Below are positions 45,816 through 56,731 of a stretch of DNA of 64,000 bases, one piece after another. The stretch is from Bacillus sp. 2B10. Its GTDB lineage: Bacteria; Pseudomonadota; Alphaproteobacteria; Sphingomonadales; Sphingomonadaceae. How positions within the stretch are numbered: the first letter of the stretch is position 1; each line of letters opens with the position of its first letter. Position numbers and translations under genes: made by a program. The stretch covers positions 62,001-126,000 of the forward strand of contig RPSH01000002.1 of assembly GCA_003946805.1 (NCBI GenBank). Direction: 5' to 3'. The notes beneath the pieces are model-generated. The model was given only the letters and a program-made list of their open reading frames with translations. It did not search any database and was not told where the DNA came from.

Positions 45816-46916
45816 ATGGACGACACCGACATTGTCGACCGGTTCAGGCGCGCGGCGTTCGGCATGGACGACTGGCACGGCGCGCTGGGCACGCTTGCCG
45901 ACGCGACGCAGGCGTCGGTGGTCCACCTGTCCGGCCTCGACCCGAACGGGGCGGTCGCGTTCAACATGATCCGCGGGGCGACGCCCGACATGTTCGATGT
46001 TTTCGTAGCCGAAGGCGGGTTCGACGGAGCCCGCAATCCGCGGACGCGGGTCGCGACCGGCGGAACGATGTTGCGCACGGTCGTCGACGAGGAATTGATG
46101 ACCGAGCGCGAACGCAGGGCGCTGCCGATCTTCGACAATCTGTTCGAACGTGCCGGGGCGTCCCGCTCCGCGCTGACGCGGCTCGACATTCCCGGGGTTC
46201 ATGCGACGGTCGCCGTCATGCGCGCCCGATCCTTCGCCGATTGCGGCGGGCGGGAGCGGCGCCTGCTCGACGCGATCGCGCCCGCGCTGTCGGGAATCGT
46301 GACGCAGGCGATCCAGCTTGGAAACCGGCAGGACCATGTGATGCAGTCGACGGCCGAATCGCTGGAACGGTCGGTCCTGCTGCTCGACGGGATGCGGCGC
46401 ATCGTGCTGACGTCGCAATCGGCCGACCATTGGCTGGGACGTGACGGTCCGCTGACCGTACGGACGGGGCAGGTCCGCGCCCGCGACGCGGCCAGCGAAG
46501 CCGCGTTCGCGACGGCGATCGCCGCCGTGCTCGACCCGGACCAGTCGCTATATCCCGGGCGAAAGGTCGTGCTGCGGTCGCCCCCGACGACCGATCTGCG
46601 CGACGGCGCGCGCATGGTCGTGACCGTCAGCGCGGTGCCGCGCAGTCCGTCGGGGCCGCTCGGCCGGGCGCGGGTGATGGTCAGCGGCCGGACGAAGACG
46701 GTGGCGTCTGCCGAGCTCTATGCCACGATGTTCGACCTGACCCCGGCGGAGGCACAGGTCGCGGTTCTGGTGGCGCAGGGGCACCACCCGGCCGCCATCG
46801 CCATGGCGCGCCATTGCAGCGTGCTGACGGTCCGCACCCAGATCAAGGCGCTGTTCGACAAGACCGATACCAACCGGCAGGGCGCGCTGGTCGCCTGCCT
46901 CCATGCGGTCGGCTGA
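45816..46916 (+). CDS. LuxR-type HTH transcriptional regulator
   Basis: 366 aa. The last 65 residues form a LuxR/GerE HTH (FDLTPAEAQVAVLVAQGHHPAAIAMARHCSVLTVRTQIKALFDKT). The N-terminal 250 residues have PAS/GAF-like character but no recognised ligand motif and no autoinducer-binding domain signature. No luxI is adjacent. ATG at 45816 with GGGGGGACG upstream. The 181-nt space to the divergent outer-membrane gene is the natural site of a shared control region. Confidence 0.82.
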   Translation: MDDTDIVDRFRRAAFGMDDWHGALGTLADATQASVVHLSGLDPNGAVAFNMIRGATPDMFDVFVAEGGFDGARNPRTRVATGGTMLRTVVDEELMTERERRALPIFDNLFERAGASRSALTRLDIPGVHATVAVMRARSFADCGGRERRLLDAIAPALSGIVTQAIQLGNRQDHVMQSTAESLERSVLLLDGMRRIVLTSQSADHWLGRDGPLTVRTGQVRARDAASEAAFATAIAAVLDPDQSLYPGRKVVLRSPPTTDLRDGARMVVTVSAVPRSPSGPLGRARVMVSGRTKTVASAELYATMFDLTPAEAQVAVLVAQGHHPAAIAMARHCSVLTVRTQIKALFDKTDTNRQGALVACLHAVG

Positions 46917-46930
46917 CGACCGCCCGCCGA

Positions 46931-47365
46931 TCAGGGTGGCGGATCGCCCGCGCCGACCAGCCTCGCATCGATGGTGACGTCCTTTCCCCCTTCGAAGCGG
47001 AAGGTCAGCGGGATGGTGCCGCCGGGCCGCAGATCGCCTTTCAGGCCGAACAGCATGACGTGCGCGCCACCCGGTTTCAGCGCGATCCGGTCGGTCCCGT
47101 CGAAGGACATGCGCGGCAGGGGGCGCATCGACGCCATGCCGCCATGACCGGCCATGCTCTCGTGCAGTTCGCTGCGCTCCGCCGCCGGGGTCGCAACGCC
47201 GGTCAGCGCCGGCGCCGTCGAACCGCGCGATACCGTGGCATAGGCCGCGGCCGGGCGTCCGGGTACGGCGGGCAGGCGGATCCACGCATCGTCGACCTGT
47301 GGCGGGTTCCGGCATCCCGTCAGCGCCACCGCCGCCGCCGCCAGCGTCATCCACCGTGTCTTCAC
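46931..47365 (-). CDS. Periplasmic copper chaperone PCu(A)C, lipoprotein
   Basis: 144 aa. The lipobox is ALTGC (Cys18). The PCuAC domain has DAWIRLPAVPGRPAAAYATV, the metal motif HESMAGHGGMASMRPL (Met/His cluster) and HVMLFGLKGDL. Such proteins pass Cu(I) to cytochrome oxidase assembly factors. No cox genes are nearby. The GTG at 47365 has GGGAGC upstream; an in-frame ATG sits five codons later. It converges with the LuxR gene (14-nt gap). Confidence 0.88.
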   Translation of the reverse strand: MKTRWMTLAAAAVALTGCRNPPQVDDAWIRLPAVPGRPAAAYATVSRGSTAPALTGVATPAAERSELHESMAGHGGMASMRPLPRMSFDGTDRIALKPGGAHVMLFGLKGDLRPGGTIPLTFRFEGGKDVTIDARLVGAGDPPP

Positions 47366-47409
47366 GCCCACGCTCCCATTCCGATACGGTTCCCTATGCC
47401 GCGCATAAT

Positions 47410-47437
47410 CTTGCGGCAAGCCGAACCCTGCCTATAT
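47410..47437 (+). promoter_or_regulatory. Candidate sigma32 heat-shock promoter of dnaK
   Basis: CTTG (47410-47413) and CTATAT (47432-47437), 18 nt apart, resemble the heat-shock CTTGaa / CCCATnT pattern, about 80 nt before the dnaK start. The first element is weak (CTTGCGG instead of CTTGAAA). No CIRCE inverted repeat was found. Confidence 0.4.
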
Positions 47438-47518
47438 CCGCCGTCGTAACGACCCGCCCGTGCCTCCCCAGGCCGGCGGGTGAGGCATTCATTTCAACCC
47501 GGGGGCCAATGAGGGACC

Positions 47519-49429
<1,911 letters not shown>

Positions 49430-49438
49430 CCTACTGCT

Positions 49439-49532
49439 CCCTCTCCCCTTCAGGGGAGAGGGCCGGGGAGAGGGGGCGTCGTGTGACTGCCCCTCTCCCA
49501 ACCCTCTCCCCGCCGGCGGGGAGAGGGCTTTT
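49439..49532. repeat. CCCTCTCC hairpins between dnaK and dnaJ
   Basis: Two palindromes related to each other: CCCTCTCCCC/GGGGAGAGGG with loop TTCA (49439-49462), and the perfect 26-nt palindrome formed by CCCTCTCCCCGCC and GGCGGGGAGAGGG (49502-49527), then CTTTTGG. This is a common sphingomonad repeat. The second hairpin plus CTTTT could attenuate transcription into dnaJ or mark an RNA-processing site. Confidence 0.75.
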
Positions 49533-49543
49533 GGGGTTCTCGA

Positions 49544-50668
49544 ATGACCACCGAAGTCGATTTCTACGAACTGCTCGAATGCGAGCGCACCGCGGATGCG
49601 GGGACGATCAAGTCGGCCTATCGCAAGCTCGCGATCAGATACCACCCCGACAAGAATGCCGGATGCAGGGATTCCGAGGCGAAGTTCAAGGCGATCAACG
49701 AAGCCTATGACTGCCTGAAAGACCCGCAGAAGCGTGCCGCCTATGACCGCTACGGCCATGCCGCCTTCCGCCAGGGCGCGGGTGGGGCGGGTGCCGGCGC
49801 GCAGGATTTCGGCGGCTTTTCCGATATCTTCGAAAGCGTCTTCGGCGAATTCATGGGCGGCGGCCGGCAGGGCGGCCGCGCCGGTCCGCGTCGCGGCGCC
49901 GACCTGCGCTACGACATGGAAGTGTCGCTGGAGGAGGCCTATCACGGCCACCAGACCGAAATCACCGTCGACGTTTCGACCAGCTGCGGTCCGTGCGGCG
50001 GCAGCGGCGCGTCGCCGGGCACCAAGGCGCGGACGTGTCAGACCTGCGCCGGTCACGGCAAGGTCCGCGCGCAGCAGGGCTTCTTCGTCGTCGAACGCGC
50101 CTGCCCCACCTGTCACGGCGCGGGACAGGTCATCAGCGACCCGTGCCCGGTGTGCAACGGCGAAGGCCGCGTCGACCAGACCAGGACGTTGCAGGTCAAC
50201 GTGCCCCCCGGCGTCGACGAAGGCACGCGCATCCGCCTGACCGGCGAGGGCGAGGCGGGCGCACGGGGAGCACCCGCGGGCGACCTCTACATCTTCCTCC
50301 ACGTGAAGCGCCACGCGCTGTTCGAGCGCGAAGGGACCGCGCTGCACGCCCGCGCGCCGATCAGTTTCACGACCGCGGCGCTCGGCGGTGTGATCGAGAT
50401 TCCCGGCCTCGACGGGCAGAAGCACAGCATCCGCGTGCCCGCCGGCATCCAGTCGGGCAAGGAACTGCGCCAGCGCGGTGCCGGCATGCCGGTGCTGCAA
50501 GGGCGCGGGCATGGCGACATGGTCATCCATATCGAGGTCGAAACCCCGACCCGCCTGTCGGCGCGGCAGAAGGAACTGCTCGAAGCGTTTCGCGAGACCG
50601 AGACCGGTGAGGAATGCCCCGAATCGATGGGCTTCTTCAGCCGTCTGAAGACCGCGCTCGGGGGATAA
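49544..50668 (+). CDS. dnaJ: Co-chaperone DnaJ
   Basis: 374 aa, full type I DnaJ. J domain with HPD at residues 34-36 (YHPDKN). A Gly/Phe-rich region covers about 76-118. Four zinc-binding CxxCxGxG repeats begin at Cys148, Cys165, Cys187 and Cys201. The C-terminal substrate domain follows. It stimulates DnaK ATPase and hands over clients. GGGG lies upstream of the ATG. The dnaK-dnaJ order is standard. Confidence 0.99.
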   Translation: MTTEVDFYELLECERTADAGTIKSAYRKLAIRYHPDKNAGCRDSEAKFKAINEAYDCLKDPQKRAAYDRYGHAAFRQGAGGAGAGAQDFGGFSDIFESVFGEFMGGGRQGGRAGPRRGADLRYDMEVSLEEAYHGHQTEITVDVSTSCGPCGGSGASPGTKARTCQTCAGHGKVRAQQGFFVVERACPTCHGAGQVISDPCPVCNGEGRVDQTRTLQVNVPPGVDEGTRIRLTGEGEAGARGAPAGDLYIFLHVKRHALFEREGTALHARAPISFTTAALGGVIEIPGLDGQKHSIRVPAGIQSGKELRQRGAGMPVLQGRGHGDMVIHIEVETPTRLSARQKELLEAFRETETGEECPESMGFFSRLKTALGG

Positions 50669-50681
50669 GGATTGAAGCAGG

Positions 50682-50764
50682 CGTCATCCCGGCGAAGGCT
50701 GGGATCTCCCGGTTACAGCACGCTGCGGGAGCCGCAGGAGACCCCAGCCTTCGCCGGGGTGACG
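50682..50764. repeat. Palindromic intergenic repeat, family A copy 3 (inverted)
   Basis: Starts CGTCATCCCGGCGAAGGCTG, has GGGATCTCCCGG, GCACGCTGCGGGAGCCG and ends CCTTCGCCGGGGTGACG. It is the reverse complement arrangement of the copies at 4576 and 13339. It lies between dnaJ and the GNAT gene and may end the dnaKJ transcript. Confidence 0.85.
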
Positions 50765-50939
50765 TTTCCATACAGACGGATCAAGCTACAGGAGCGGCCT
50801 CGAACCATTCGTCTCCCAGCGAAGGCCGGGCTCCATGGACGGCACGCCGTCGCGACGCCATCGCGGGGCTCCCGACACAATGGAACCCGGTCTGCGCCGG
50901 GAGGACGCGAGCCGCCGTAGCAAGCGAACGGAGCCGACC

Positions 50940-51425
50940 ATGACCACCTGCTGGCGCCCCGCCGTCCCCGCCGACGCCGCCGCCATCGCCGACCTCGCCC
51001 GCGCCGAACTGGGCGACTATGGCGAAGCGGCCGATCTCTATGCCGAACGCATCGCACTGGCGCCCGACGGCTGCTTCGTGCTGGCCGATGGCGTGGCGAT
51101 CGTCGGCCATTGCATCAGCCACCCATGGCGCCGCCTCGCGCCCCCGGCGATGCACGCGCGGCTCGGTGCGATCCCCGCCGGCGTCGACTGCTGGTACCTC
51201 CACGACGTCGTCGTCGCGCCGGCGGGGCGGGGGACGAAGGCGGTCGAACGCCTCCTCCCGATCCTCGCCGACACCGCCGCCGCCCACGGCATCGCCACCC
51301 TCGCACTGATCGCGGTCGGCGGGGCCGACGCCTATTGGGCGCGGCAGGGCTTCGTCGCGGCGGCCGGCGGCGCGCTCGGCTTCGGCAAGGACGCGGTCTA
51401 TATGGAGCGGCCGGTCGCCGCCTGA
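50940..51425 (+). CDS. GNAT-family N-acetyltransferase
   Basis: 161 aa. The GNAT core has WRPAVPADAAAIADLARAEL at the start and WYLHDVVVAPAGRGTKAVERLLPIL, where the RGxGxx acetyl-CoA loop reads GRGTKA. ALIAVGGADAYWARQGFVA completes the fold. The substrate is unknown. ATG at 50940 with GGAG 8 nt upstream. It converges with the DUF389 gene. Confidence 0.82.
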   Translation: MTTCWRPAVPADAAAIADLARAELGDYGEAADLYAERIALAPDGCFVLADGVAIVGHCISHPWRRLAPPAMHARLGAIPAGVDCWYLHDVVVAPAGRGTKAVERLLPILADTAAAHGIATLALIAVGGADAYWARQGFVAAAGGALGFGKDAVYMERPVAA

Positions 51426-51441
51426 CGCCCGGACCGGCCGA

Positions 51442-52944
51442 CTATCGCGACGCCGCGCCCCGTGCGGCGGGCGCTTCCCCCGCCCAGTCCAGTCGCAGCA
51501 CCCCGCCGGCCGCGCCCGGCGTCGCGCGGCCGCCGCGATCGGCGATCCCGGCGGCGACGGCGCTGCGTTGCGCCGCGCTCCCGCCGTCGACGCTCACCGG
51601 CGCCTCGCGCCGCTGCGATGCCCATGCCGCGACGGTCAGCGCGGCGTCGTCGACCACCCCCGCCACCACCGGGATGGCGGGCAACGCCGCTTCCGCCGGC
51701 GGGGCGAGCGCCACCGTCCAGTCGGGCAGGGCGCGTGCCGCCCGCGCCTCGATCGCGCGATACCCGCCCATCGGCAGACCGGGCAGCACCGCCGCCGTGG
51801 CGGTCAGCGCCTGCGTGCCCGTATCGGACCGGATCGTCGCCGGGGCGATCCCCGCGATCAGCGCAAGGTCGGCCATCGCGCGTTGCCGGCGTTCGGCATT
51901 GCCCGATCCCGACGCGCTGTTGGCACGCGCGATCTGCGCCGCCTCCACGCTGGCATCGTCGGGCAGGACGTTCAACTGGTCGACATGCACGTCGATCGGC
52001 CGCGACAGCCGTTGTCGCAGGTCCGCCGCCAGCAGGCGGTCGGCATCGCGCTTCATCTCCGGCGTCAGGATGACCGCACGGATGCGGATCGGTTTCGCCG
52101 CGAAATCGATGTCGAGCTGCCCCAGCCGCGATGCATCGGGGAACCGTGCCGAGATCGTCTCGCGCACCTGCCGCTGCGCCACCGCTTCGAACGCGATCTG
52201 GCGCAGCGCCGCGCCCAGCGGCACCGACAACAGGCCCAGCGCGACGACGAACAGCACCAGCTGCCACCCCGTATGCTGCGGCGACAGATGGCTGCCGAAA
52301 CCATAGACGCGCGCGACCAGCGCCGCGGTCAGCGCGATGGTGATGGCGTTGGTCAGGAACAGCAGCAGCGATCCGGCGAACACCGTCCAGTTGAACGTCG
52401 CGATTCCGAACCCCACCACCACCAGCGGCGGCATCAGCGCGATGGCGATGGCGACGCCGACCACCGTGCCGCCCCGGCCGCGGATCAGCGCATAGGCGCC
52501 GGCGACCGCCGACAGCAGCGCGACCAGCAGGTCGAACAGCGTCGGGCGCGTGCGGCCGGCGATCTCGCTGGTGATCGTCTGGATCGGCGACAGCGCGACG
52601 CAGACGACCGACAGCGCCACCGCGATCAGCGCCCCGACCAGCAGCGCGGTCGCCGCCCGGCGGATTTCGCGCGTATCGACGGTCGCGATGCCGAACCCCA
52701 GTCCGATGATCGGCATCATCAGCGGCGACAGCAGCATCGCGCCGATCAGCACCGCGACCGACGGCATCAGCAGCCCGAGCAGGGAAATCGCCGCCGAGAT
52801 GACGATCAGGAACGCATACCGCCCGCTCCACCCCGAATCCTCGGCGATCTGGCGCAGCACCGCATCGTGATCGACGCCACCCACTGCCCAGATCGACCAC
52901 CAGCGATGCACCCGGCCCCGCTTGGGCGCCTCCGTTGCGGCCAT
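51442..52944 (-). CDS. DUF389-family membrane protein
   Basis: 500 aa. Six or more helices fall in residues about 45-275, including AFLIVISAAISLLGLL, the conserved LIGAMLLSPLMMPIIGLGFG and AIALMPPLVVVGFGIATFNWTVFAGSLLLFLTNAITI. The C-terminal half is a soluble alanine-rich domain. This is the DUF389/TIGR00341 family, of unknown function, possibly a transport or sensing protein. It stands alone downstream of purB. Confidence 0.87.
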   Translation of the reverse strand: MAATEAPKRGRVHRWWSIWAVGGVDHDAVLRQIAEDSGWSGRYAFLIVISAAISLLGLLMPSVAVLIGAMLLSPLMMPIIGLGFGIATVDTREIRRAATALLVGALIAVALSVVCVALSPIQTITSEIAGRTRPTLFDLLVALLSAVAGAYALIRGRGGTVVGVAIAIALMPPLVVVGFGIATFNWTVFAGSLLLFLTNAITIALTAALVARVYGFGSHLSPQHTGWQLVLFVVALGLLSVPLGAALRQIAFEAVAQRQVRETISARFPDASRLGQLDIDFAAKPIRIRAVILTPEMKRDADRLLAADLRQRLSRPIDVHVDQLNVLPDDASVEAAQIARANSASGSGNAERRQRAMADLALIAGIAPATIRSDTGTQALTATAAVLPGLPMGGYRAIEARAARALPDWTVALAPPAEAALPAIPVVAGVVDDAALTVAAWASQRREAPVSVDGGSAAQRSAVAAGIADRGGRATPGAAGGVLRLDWAGEAPAARGAASR

Positions 52945-52999
52945 AGGCTAGCTTTCCTGTTCACTGTCGCGATCGGCCGCAGCCGTGCCGAAGAGGGGC

Positions 53000-53025
53000 C
53001 CCCGCCGGAATCGAACCCGGCGGGG
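53000..53025 (-). terminator. Hairpin after purB with tRNA T-loop-like loop
   Basis: On the minus strand CCCCGCCGG, loop GTTCGATT and CCGGCGGGG form a perfect 9-bp stem 8 nt past the purB stop. The loop GTTCGATT is identical to the core of a tRNA T-loop, but no tRNA body precedes it (that sequence codes for PurB) and no CCA follows. Most likely a transcription terminator; a tRNA remnant is possible. Confidence 0.6.
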
Positions 53026-53033
53026 CAAGGACG

Positions 53034-54344
53034 TCACGCCTGTCCGAACACCCGGGCAAAGATCGTGTCGACATGCTTGTAGTGATAGCCGAGGTCGAAC
53101 CGGCTCTCGATTTCCTCGGCCGACAGTGCGGCGGCGACGTCCGGATCGGCCTTGAGCAGTTCGAGCAGCGACAGCGCGCCGTCCGATTCCCACACCTTCA
53201 TCGCGTTGCGCTGGACCCAGCGGTACGAATCCTCGCGGCTCGCCCCGGCCTGGGTCAGCGCCAGCAGCACGCGCTGCGAATGGACGAGGCCGCCCATCTT
53301 GTTGAGGTTCTTCTCCATCCGCGCCGGATAGACGACCAGCTTGTCGATCACCCCGGTCAGCCGGGCGAGCGCGAAGTCGAGCGTGATCGTCGCGTCCGGA
53401 CCGATATAGCGCTCGACCGAGGAATGGCTGATGTCGCGCTCGTGCCACAGCGCGACATTCTCCAGCGCCGGGGTGACGTAACCGCGCACCATGCGGGCAA
53501 GGCCGGTCAGGTTCTCGGTCAGCACCGGGTTGCGCTTGTGCGGCATCGCCGACGAACCCTTCTGCCCGGGCGAGAAATATTCCTCGGCCTCCAGCACCTC
53601 GGTGCGTTGCAGGTGGCGGATCTCGGTCGCCAGCCGCTCGATCGACCCGGCGATCACGCCCAGCGTCGCGAAATACATCGCGTGGCGGTCGCGCGGGATG
53701 ACCTGCGTCGATACCGGCTCGACGGTGAGGCCCATCTTCCGCGCGACATGTTCCTCGACGCGCGGGTCGATATTGGCGAAGGTCCCGACCGCGCCCGAGA
53801 TCGCGCAGGTCGCCACTTCGGCGCGCGCGTTCTTCAGGCGCGTGCGGCAGCGGTCGAACTCGGCATAGGCCTGCGCCAGCTTCAATCCGAACGTCACCGG
53901 CTCGGCATGGATGCCGTGGCTGCGCCCGATCGTCGGGGTCAGCTTGTGTTCGCGCGCGCGGCGTTCGATGACGTCCAGCAGCTTGTCGAGATCGGCGAGC
54001 AAGATGTCCGATGCCCGCGCCAGCTGTACCGCCAGACAGGTGTCGAGCACGTCGGAACTGGTCATCCCCTGATGCAGGAAGCGCGCTTCCGGCCCGGTCC
54101 GTTCCGACACATGCGTCAGGAACGCGATGACGTCGTGCTTCGTCTCCGCCTCGATCGCGTCGATCCTGTCGACGTCGAAGTCGGCGTCGTTCATCGCCCA
54201 GATCTTCTCGGCGGCGTCCCTGGGCACCACGCCCAGCTCGGCCAGCGCGTCGGTCGCATGCGCCTCGATCTCGAACCAGATGCGGAATCGGGCCTGGGGC
54301 TGCCACAGCGCGGACATTTCGGGACGGGAATAGCGCGGAATCAT
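53034..54344 (-). CDS. purB: Adenylosuccinate lyase
   Basis: 436 aa. The fumarase/aspartase superfamily signature is GSSAMPHKRNP (residues about 263-273). Active-site blocks TSSDVLDT, GRSHGIHAEPVTFGLK and ERDISHSSVERY are present. It acts twice in purine synthesis, cleaving SAICAR and adenylosuccinate to fumarate plus AICAR or AMP. Standard size. It has a 9-bp hairpin just downstream. Confidence 0.98.
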   Translation of the reverse strand: MIPRYSRPEMSALWQPQARFRIWFEIEAHATDALAELGVVPRDAAEKIWAMNDADFDVDRIDAIEAETKHDVIAFLTHVSERTGPEARFLHQGMTSSDVLDTCLAVQLARASDILLADLDKLLDVIERRAREHKLTPTIGRSHGIHAEPVTFGLKLAQAYAEFDRCRTRLKNARAEVATCAISGAVGTFANIDPRVEEHVARKMGLTVEPVSTQVIPRDRHAMYFATLGVIAGSIERLATEIRHLQRTEVLEAEEYFSPGQKGSSAMPHKRNPVLTENLTGLARMVRGYVTPALENVALWHERDISHSSVERYIGPDATITLDFALARLTGVIDKLVVYPARMEKNLNKMGGLVHSQRVLLALTQAGASREDSYRWVQRNAMKVWESDGALSLLELLKADPDVAAALSAEEIESRFDLGYHYKHVDTIFARVFGQA

Positions 54345-54553
54345 GGAATGCCTTTCGGAAACGGACGAACGGTTTGCCGCGCACTAGCAACAAGTCGCGG
54401 ATGAATCGAGCCTGTCGTGCGATAGAATAGTAGCGAACAGGGGTTCAATCGAAACCGAAACGACCTAAGTTGGTTGGGTCATCGCAGCGCCGCTTCGGAG
54501 TTCTTTCGAAACGGCCGCATGAAGAACCGAACCAATCCGTAAGGAGAAATTCG

Positions 54554-55033
54554 ATGATGAAGCGTATTCTTCTCGCCAGTGCCATGGTTGTTTCTGCTCC
54601 GGCGTTCGCCCAGGATGCAGCGCCGGCACAGACGACTGCCCCGGCGGCGCAGGCCGCACCGGCAACTCCGCAGGCCGCACCGGCTGATCCCTCGATCGCC
54701 GCGACTCAGGCGGCACCCGCGACGCAGCCCGACCCCGCGACGCAGACCGCGCAGACCACCGCCGAGGCCGGCCAGCCGGCCAGCGGCACGCAGATTGCGC
54801 AGATCGTCGAGGCCGAATTCCCGAAATACGACAAGGACGGGAAGGGCCAGCTGAACGAGAAGCAGTTCGGCGAATGGATGGTCGCGCTGCGCTCGGCGAG
54901 CGAACCCGGCGTGACCGCCGACAAGCCCGAGGTGAAGAGCTGGATCAAGCAGGCCTTCGCCCAGGCGGACAAGGACAAGTCGAGGGCGGTGACGAAGGCG
55001 GAGCTTACCAGCTTCCTGACCGCCAGCGCCTGA
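54554..55033 (+). CDS. Secreted EF-hand calcium-binding protein
   Basis: 159 aa. The signal peptide ends at APAFAQ (about residue 19). A low-complexity Ala/Pro/Gln linker (residues 20-80) follows. Two EF-hand-like loops are present: DKDGKGQLNEKQF (about 94-106), close to canonical, and DKDKSRAVTKAEL (about 140-152), less perfect. The role may be calcium-dependent envelope adhesion or signalling. AAGGAGAAA precedes the ATG, which is followed by a second ATG. It ends at a strong terminator. Confidence 0.82.
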   Translation: MMKRILLASAMVVSAPAFAQDAAPAQTTAPAAQAAPATPQAAPADPSIAATQAAPATQPDPATQTAQTTAEAGQPASGTQIAQIVEAEFPKYDKDGKGQLNEKQFGEWMVALRSASEPGVTADKPEVKSWIKQAFAQADKDKSRAVTKAELTSFLTASA

Positions 55034-55058
55034 ACCGCGCCCTGAGCTGATATCGATG

Positions 55059-55090
55059 CGACCGCCGGGAGCGATCCCGGCGGTCGTTTT
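55059..55090 (+). terminator. Rho-independent terminator of the EF-hand gene
   Basis: CGACCGCCGGGA, loop GCGA and TCCCGGCGGTCG form a perfect 12-bp stem, followed by TTTT. It starts 25 nt after the stop codon. Confidence 0.92.
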
Positions 55091-55137
55091 CGTGCGGGCG
55101 GGCTGATCTACGGCACAGCAACCACCACCCCGCACAC

Positions 55138-55170
55138 GTCACCCCGGCGGAGGCTGGGGTCTCCCACGGC
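55138..55170. repeat. Half copy of family A repeat
   Basis: CGTCACCCCGGCGGAGGCTG followed by GGGTCTCCCACGG corresponds to the left arm only of the family A palindrome. The right arm is missing; a family D element begins 31 nt later, which may have replaced it. Confidence 0.65.
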
Positions 55171-55200
55171 TCTTTCGATCCGTTCGCCGCGGGCTCAGGA

Positions 55201-55377
55201 AGAAGGTTGGTTCACGCGAAGGCGCGGAGACGCGGAGGAAGTTCGTCCGTGGCGCCGTCCCCCGCGCAGCGGTCGTCCGTTCTGCTGGCAAGCTGGCAAA
55301 ACGTCTCCCGATCGCGAACCGCTCGCCCGGTGCGCACCTCCTCCCCGTCTCCGCGCCTCCGCGTGAACCGACCTTCT
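55201..55377. repeat. MITE-like element with terminal inverted repeats, family D copy 3
   Basis: Left end AGAAGGTTGGTTCACGCG and right end CGCGTGAACCGACCTTCT are complementary with one mismatch; the repeats extend inward through GAAGGCGCGGAGACGCGG. The interior, read backwards, matches that of 26491-26660 (GCACCGGGC, GCGATCGGGAGAC). The right end reaches the maa stop codon (55376-55378). Confidence 0.85.
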
Positions 55378-55930
55378 ACTTCCCCGCCAGCAGCCGCGCC
55401 GGATTGCCCACAACGGTCGCCCCCGCCGGCACGTCGCGCGTCACGACCGCGCCCGCGCCGATCAGCGCGTCGTCGCCCACGGTAACGCCGGGCAACAGGA
55501 TCGCCCCGCCGCCGATCCAGACGTTCCGGCCGATCGTCACCGCCCGCCCGAATTCCAGCATCTGCGCCCGCACCGCCGGGTCGCGCGGATGGTCGGCGGA
55601 CAGGATCTGCACGCCCGGCCCGATCTGCGTCTTGTCCCCGATCGTCACGGCGCACACGTCGAGGATGACGCAGCCATAGTTCAGGAACACGTCGTCGCCG
55701 ACGGTGATGTTGTAGCCATAGTCGATGTGGAACGGCGGGCGGATCGTCACGTTGGCGCCGACCGTCCCCAGCCCCTCGCGCAGCAGCGCCGCGCGCGCAT
55801 CGGCGGCCATCGCGATCGACGCATTGTAGCGGTCCATCCACGCCGCCGCCCGCGCCACGTCGGCGACCAGCTCCGCATCGCCGGCATGGTACAGCTCGCC
55901 CGCGATCATCTTTTCTTTTTCGGTGCGCAT
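55376..55930 (-). CDS. Maltose/galactoside O-acetyltransferase-like hexapeptide protein
   Basis: 184 aa of the NodL/LacA/Maa family. The N-terminal helix (MIAGELYHAGDAELVADVAR) is the Maa-type cap. The left-handed beta-helix has repeats such as VTIRPPFHIDYGYNITVGDDVFLNYGCVILDV, and the active-site His is in ILSADHPRDP. GNPARLLAGK ends it. It acetylates a sugar hydroxyl with acetyl-CoA. Its ATG overlaps the radC stop (ATGA). Confidence 0.88.
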   Translation of the reverse strand: MRTEKEKMIAGELYHAGDAELVADVARAAAWMDRYNASIAMAADARAALLREGLGTVGANVTIRPPFHIDYGYNITVGDDVFLNYGCVILDVCAVTIGDKTQIGPGVQILSADHPRDPAVRAQMLEFGRAVTIGRNVWIGGGAILLPGVTVGDDALIGAGAVVTRDVPAGATVVGNPARLLAGK

Positions 55931-56613
55931 CAGATCATTCCCTGGGCGCGCAGGCTCGTATGCCCCTTCGCGCCGATGATGAGGTGGTCGTGGACGGTGA
56001 TGCCCAGCGGCTTGCCCGCCGCGGCGATGGTGCGGGTCAGGTCGATATCCGCCCGGCTGGGGCTGTGGTCGCCGCTCGGATGGTTGTGGACGAGGATCAG
56101 CGCCGCCGACCCCAGGTCCAGCGCGCGGCGGATCACCTCGCGGGTATAGATCGGCGCCTCGTCGATCGTCCCCTCCGCCACCAGCTCGTCGCGGATCAGC
56201 AGGTTGCGGCTGTTCAGGTGCAGCACGCGGATGCGCTCGACCGCCTGATGCGCCATGTCGGCATGGAGATAGTCGAGCAGCGCCTGCCAGTTCGACAGCA
56301 CCGGCCGGGCGATCACCTGCGCCTGCAACATCCGCGTCGCGGCTTCCTGCGCGATGCGGATCGCCGCGACCGCGCCGTCGCCCATGCCCGCCACCTTGCC
56401 CAGCGCCAGCGGCTGCGCGGTCAGCAACCCGCCGATCCCGCCGAACTCGTGCAGCAGCGTCTTGGCCAGCGGCTTGGTGTCGCGCCGCAGGATCGCCAGC
56501 CCCAGCAGATACTCGACCAGCTCGTGATCCAGCAGCGCCTCCCCGCCATGCGCCAGCAACCGCCCGCGCAGGCGCGCACGATGGCCGGTACCGTCGGTCT
56601 CGGGGGTCGTCAT
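55930..56613 (-). CDS. radC: RadC (JAB/MPN metallopeptidase fold)
   Basis: 227 aa. The N-terminal helix-hairpin-helix region (VEYLLGLAILRRDTKPLAKTLLHEFGGIGGLLTAQP) is followed by the JAMM metal motif HNHPSGDHSPSRADID (His176, His178, Asp189 or nearby). Named for DNA repair, but its true role is unresolved. The start at 56613 (MTTPETDGTG) is chosen over the upstream extension of the frame because it gives the usual length. Confidence 0.9.
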   Translation of the reverse strand: MTTPETDGTGHRARLRGRLLAHGGEALLDHELVEYLLGLAILRRDTKPLAKTLLHEFGGIGGLLTAQPLALGKVAGMGDGAVAAIRIAQEAATRMLQAQVIARPVLSNWQALLDYLHADMAHQAVERIRVLHLNSRNLLIRDELVAEGTIDEAPIYTREVIRRALDLGSAALILVHNHPSGDHSPSRADIDLTRTIAAAGKPLGITVHDHLIIGAKGHTSLRAQGMI

Positions 56614-56731
56614 GGCCGTGACGTAGCGGATCGGGACGCGGAGGGCGAGGGGGCGTTCGCAATCAGAAAGCGGTACGCCGGGCAGGAATATCGGCAACCG
56701 GGCGAACTCTACCCTCGAACGAACGCCGCTG

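Noticed and set aside
45816-46916. Quorum-sensing LuxR receptor
   Set aside because: No autoinducer-binding domain pattern and no luxI neighbour; only the C-terminal HTH is LuxR-like.
47366-47518. CIRCE element before dnaK
   Set aside because: No TTAGCACTC-N9-GAGTGCTAA-like repeat is present.
52990-53030. Possible tRNA gene
   Set aside because: Only a T-loop-like hairpin; no anticodon or D arm, no CCA, and the bases before it encode the end of PurB.
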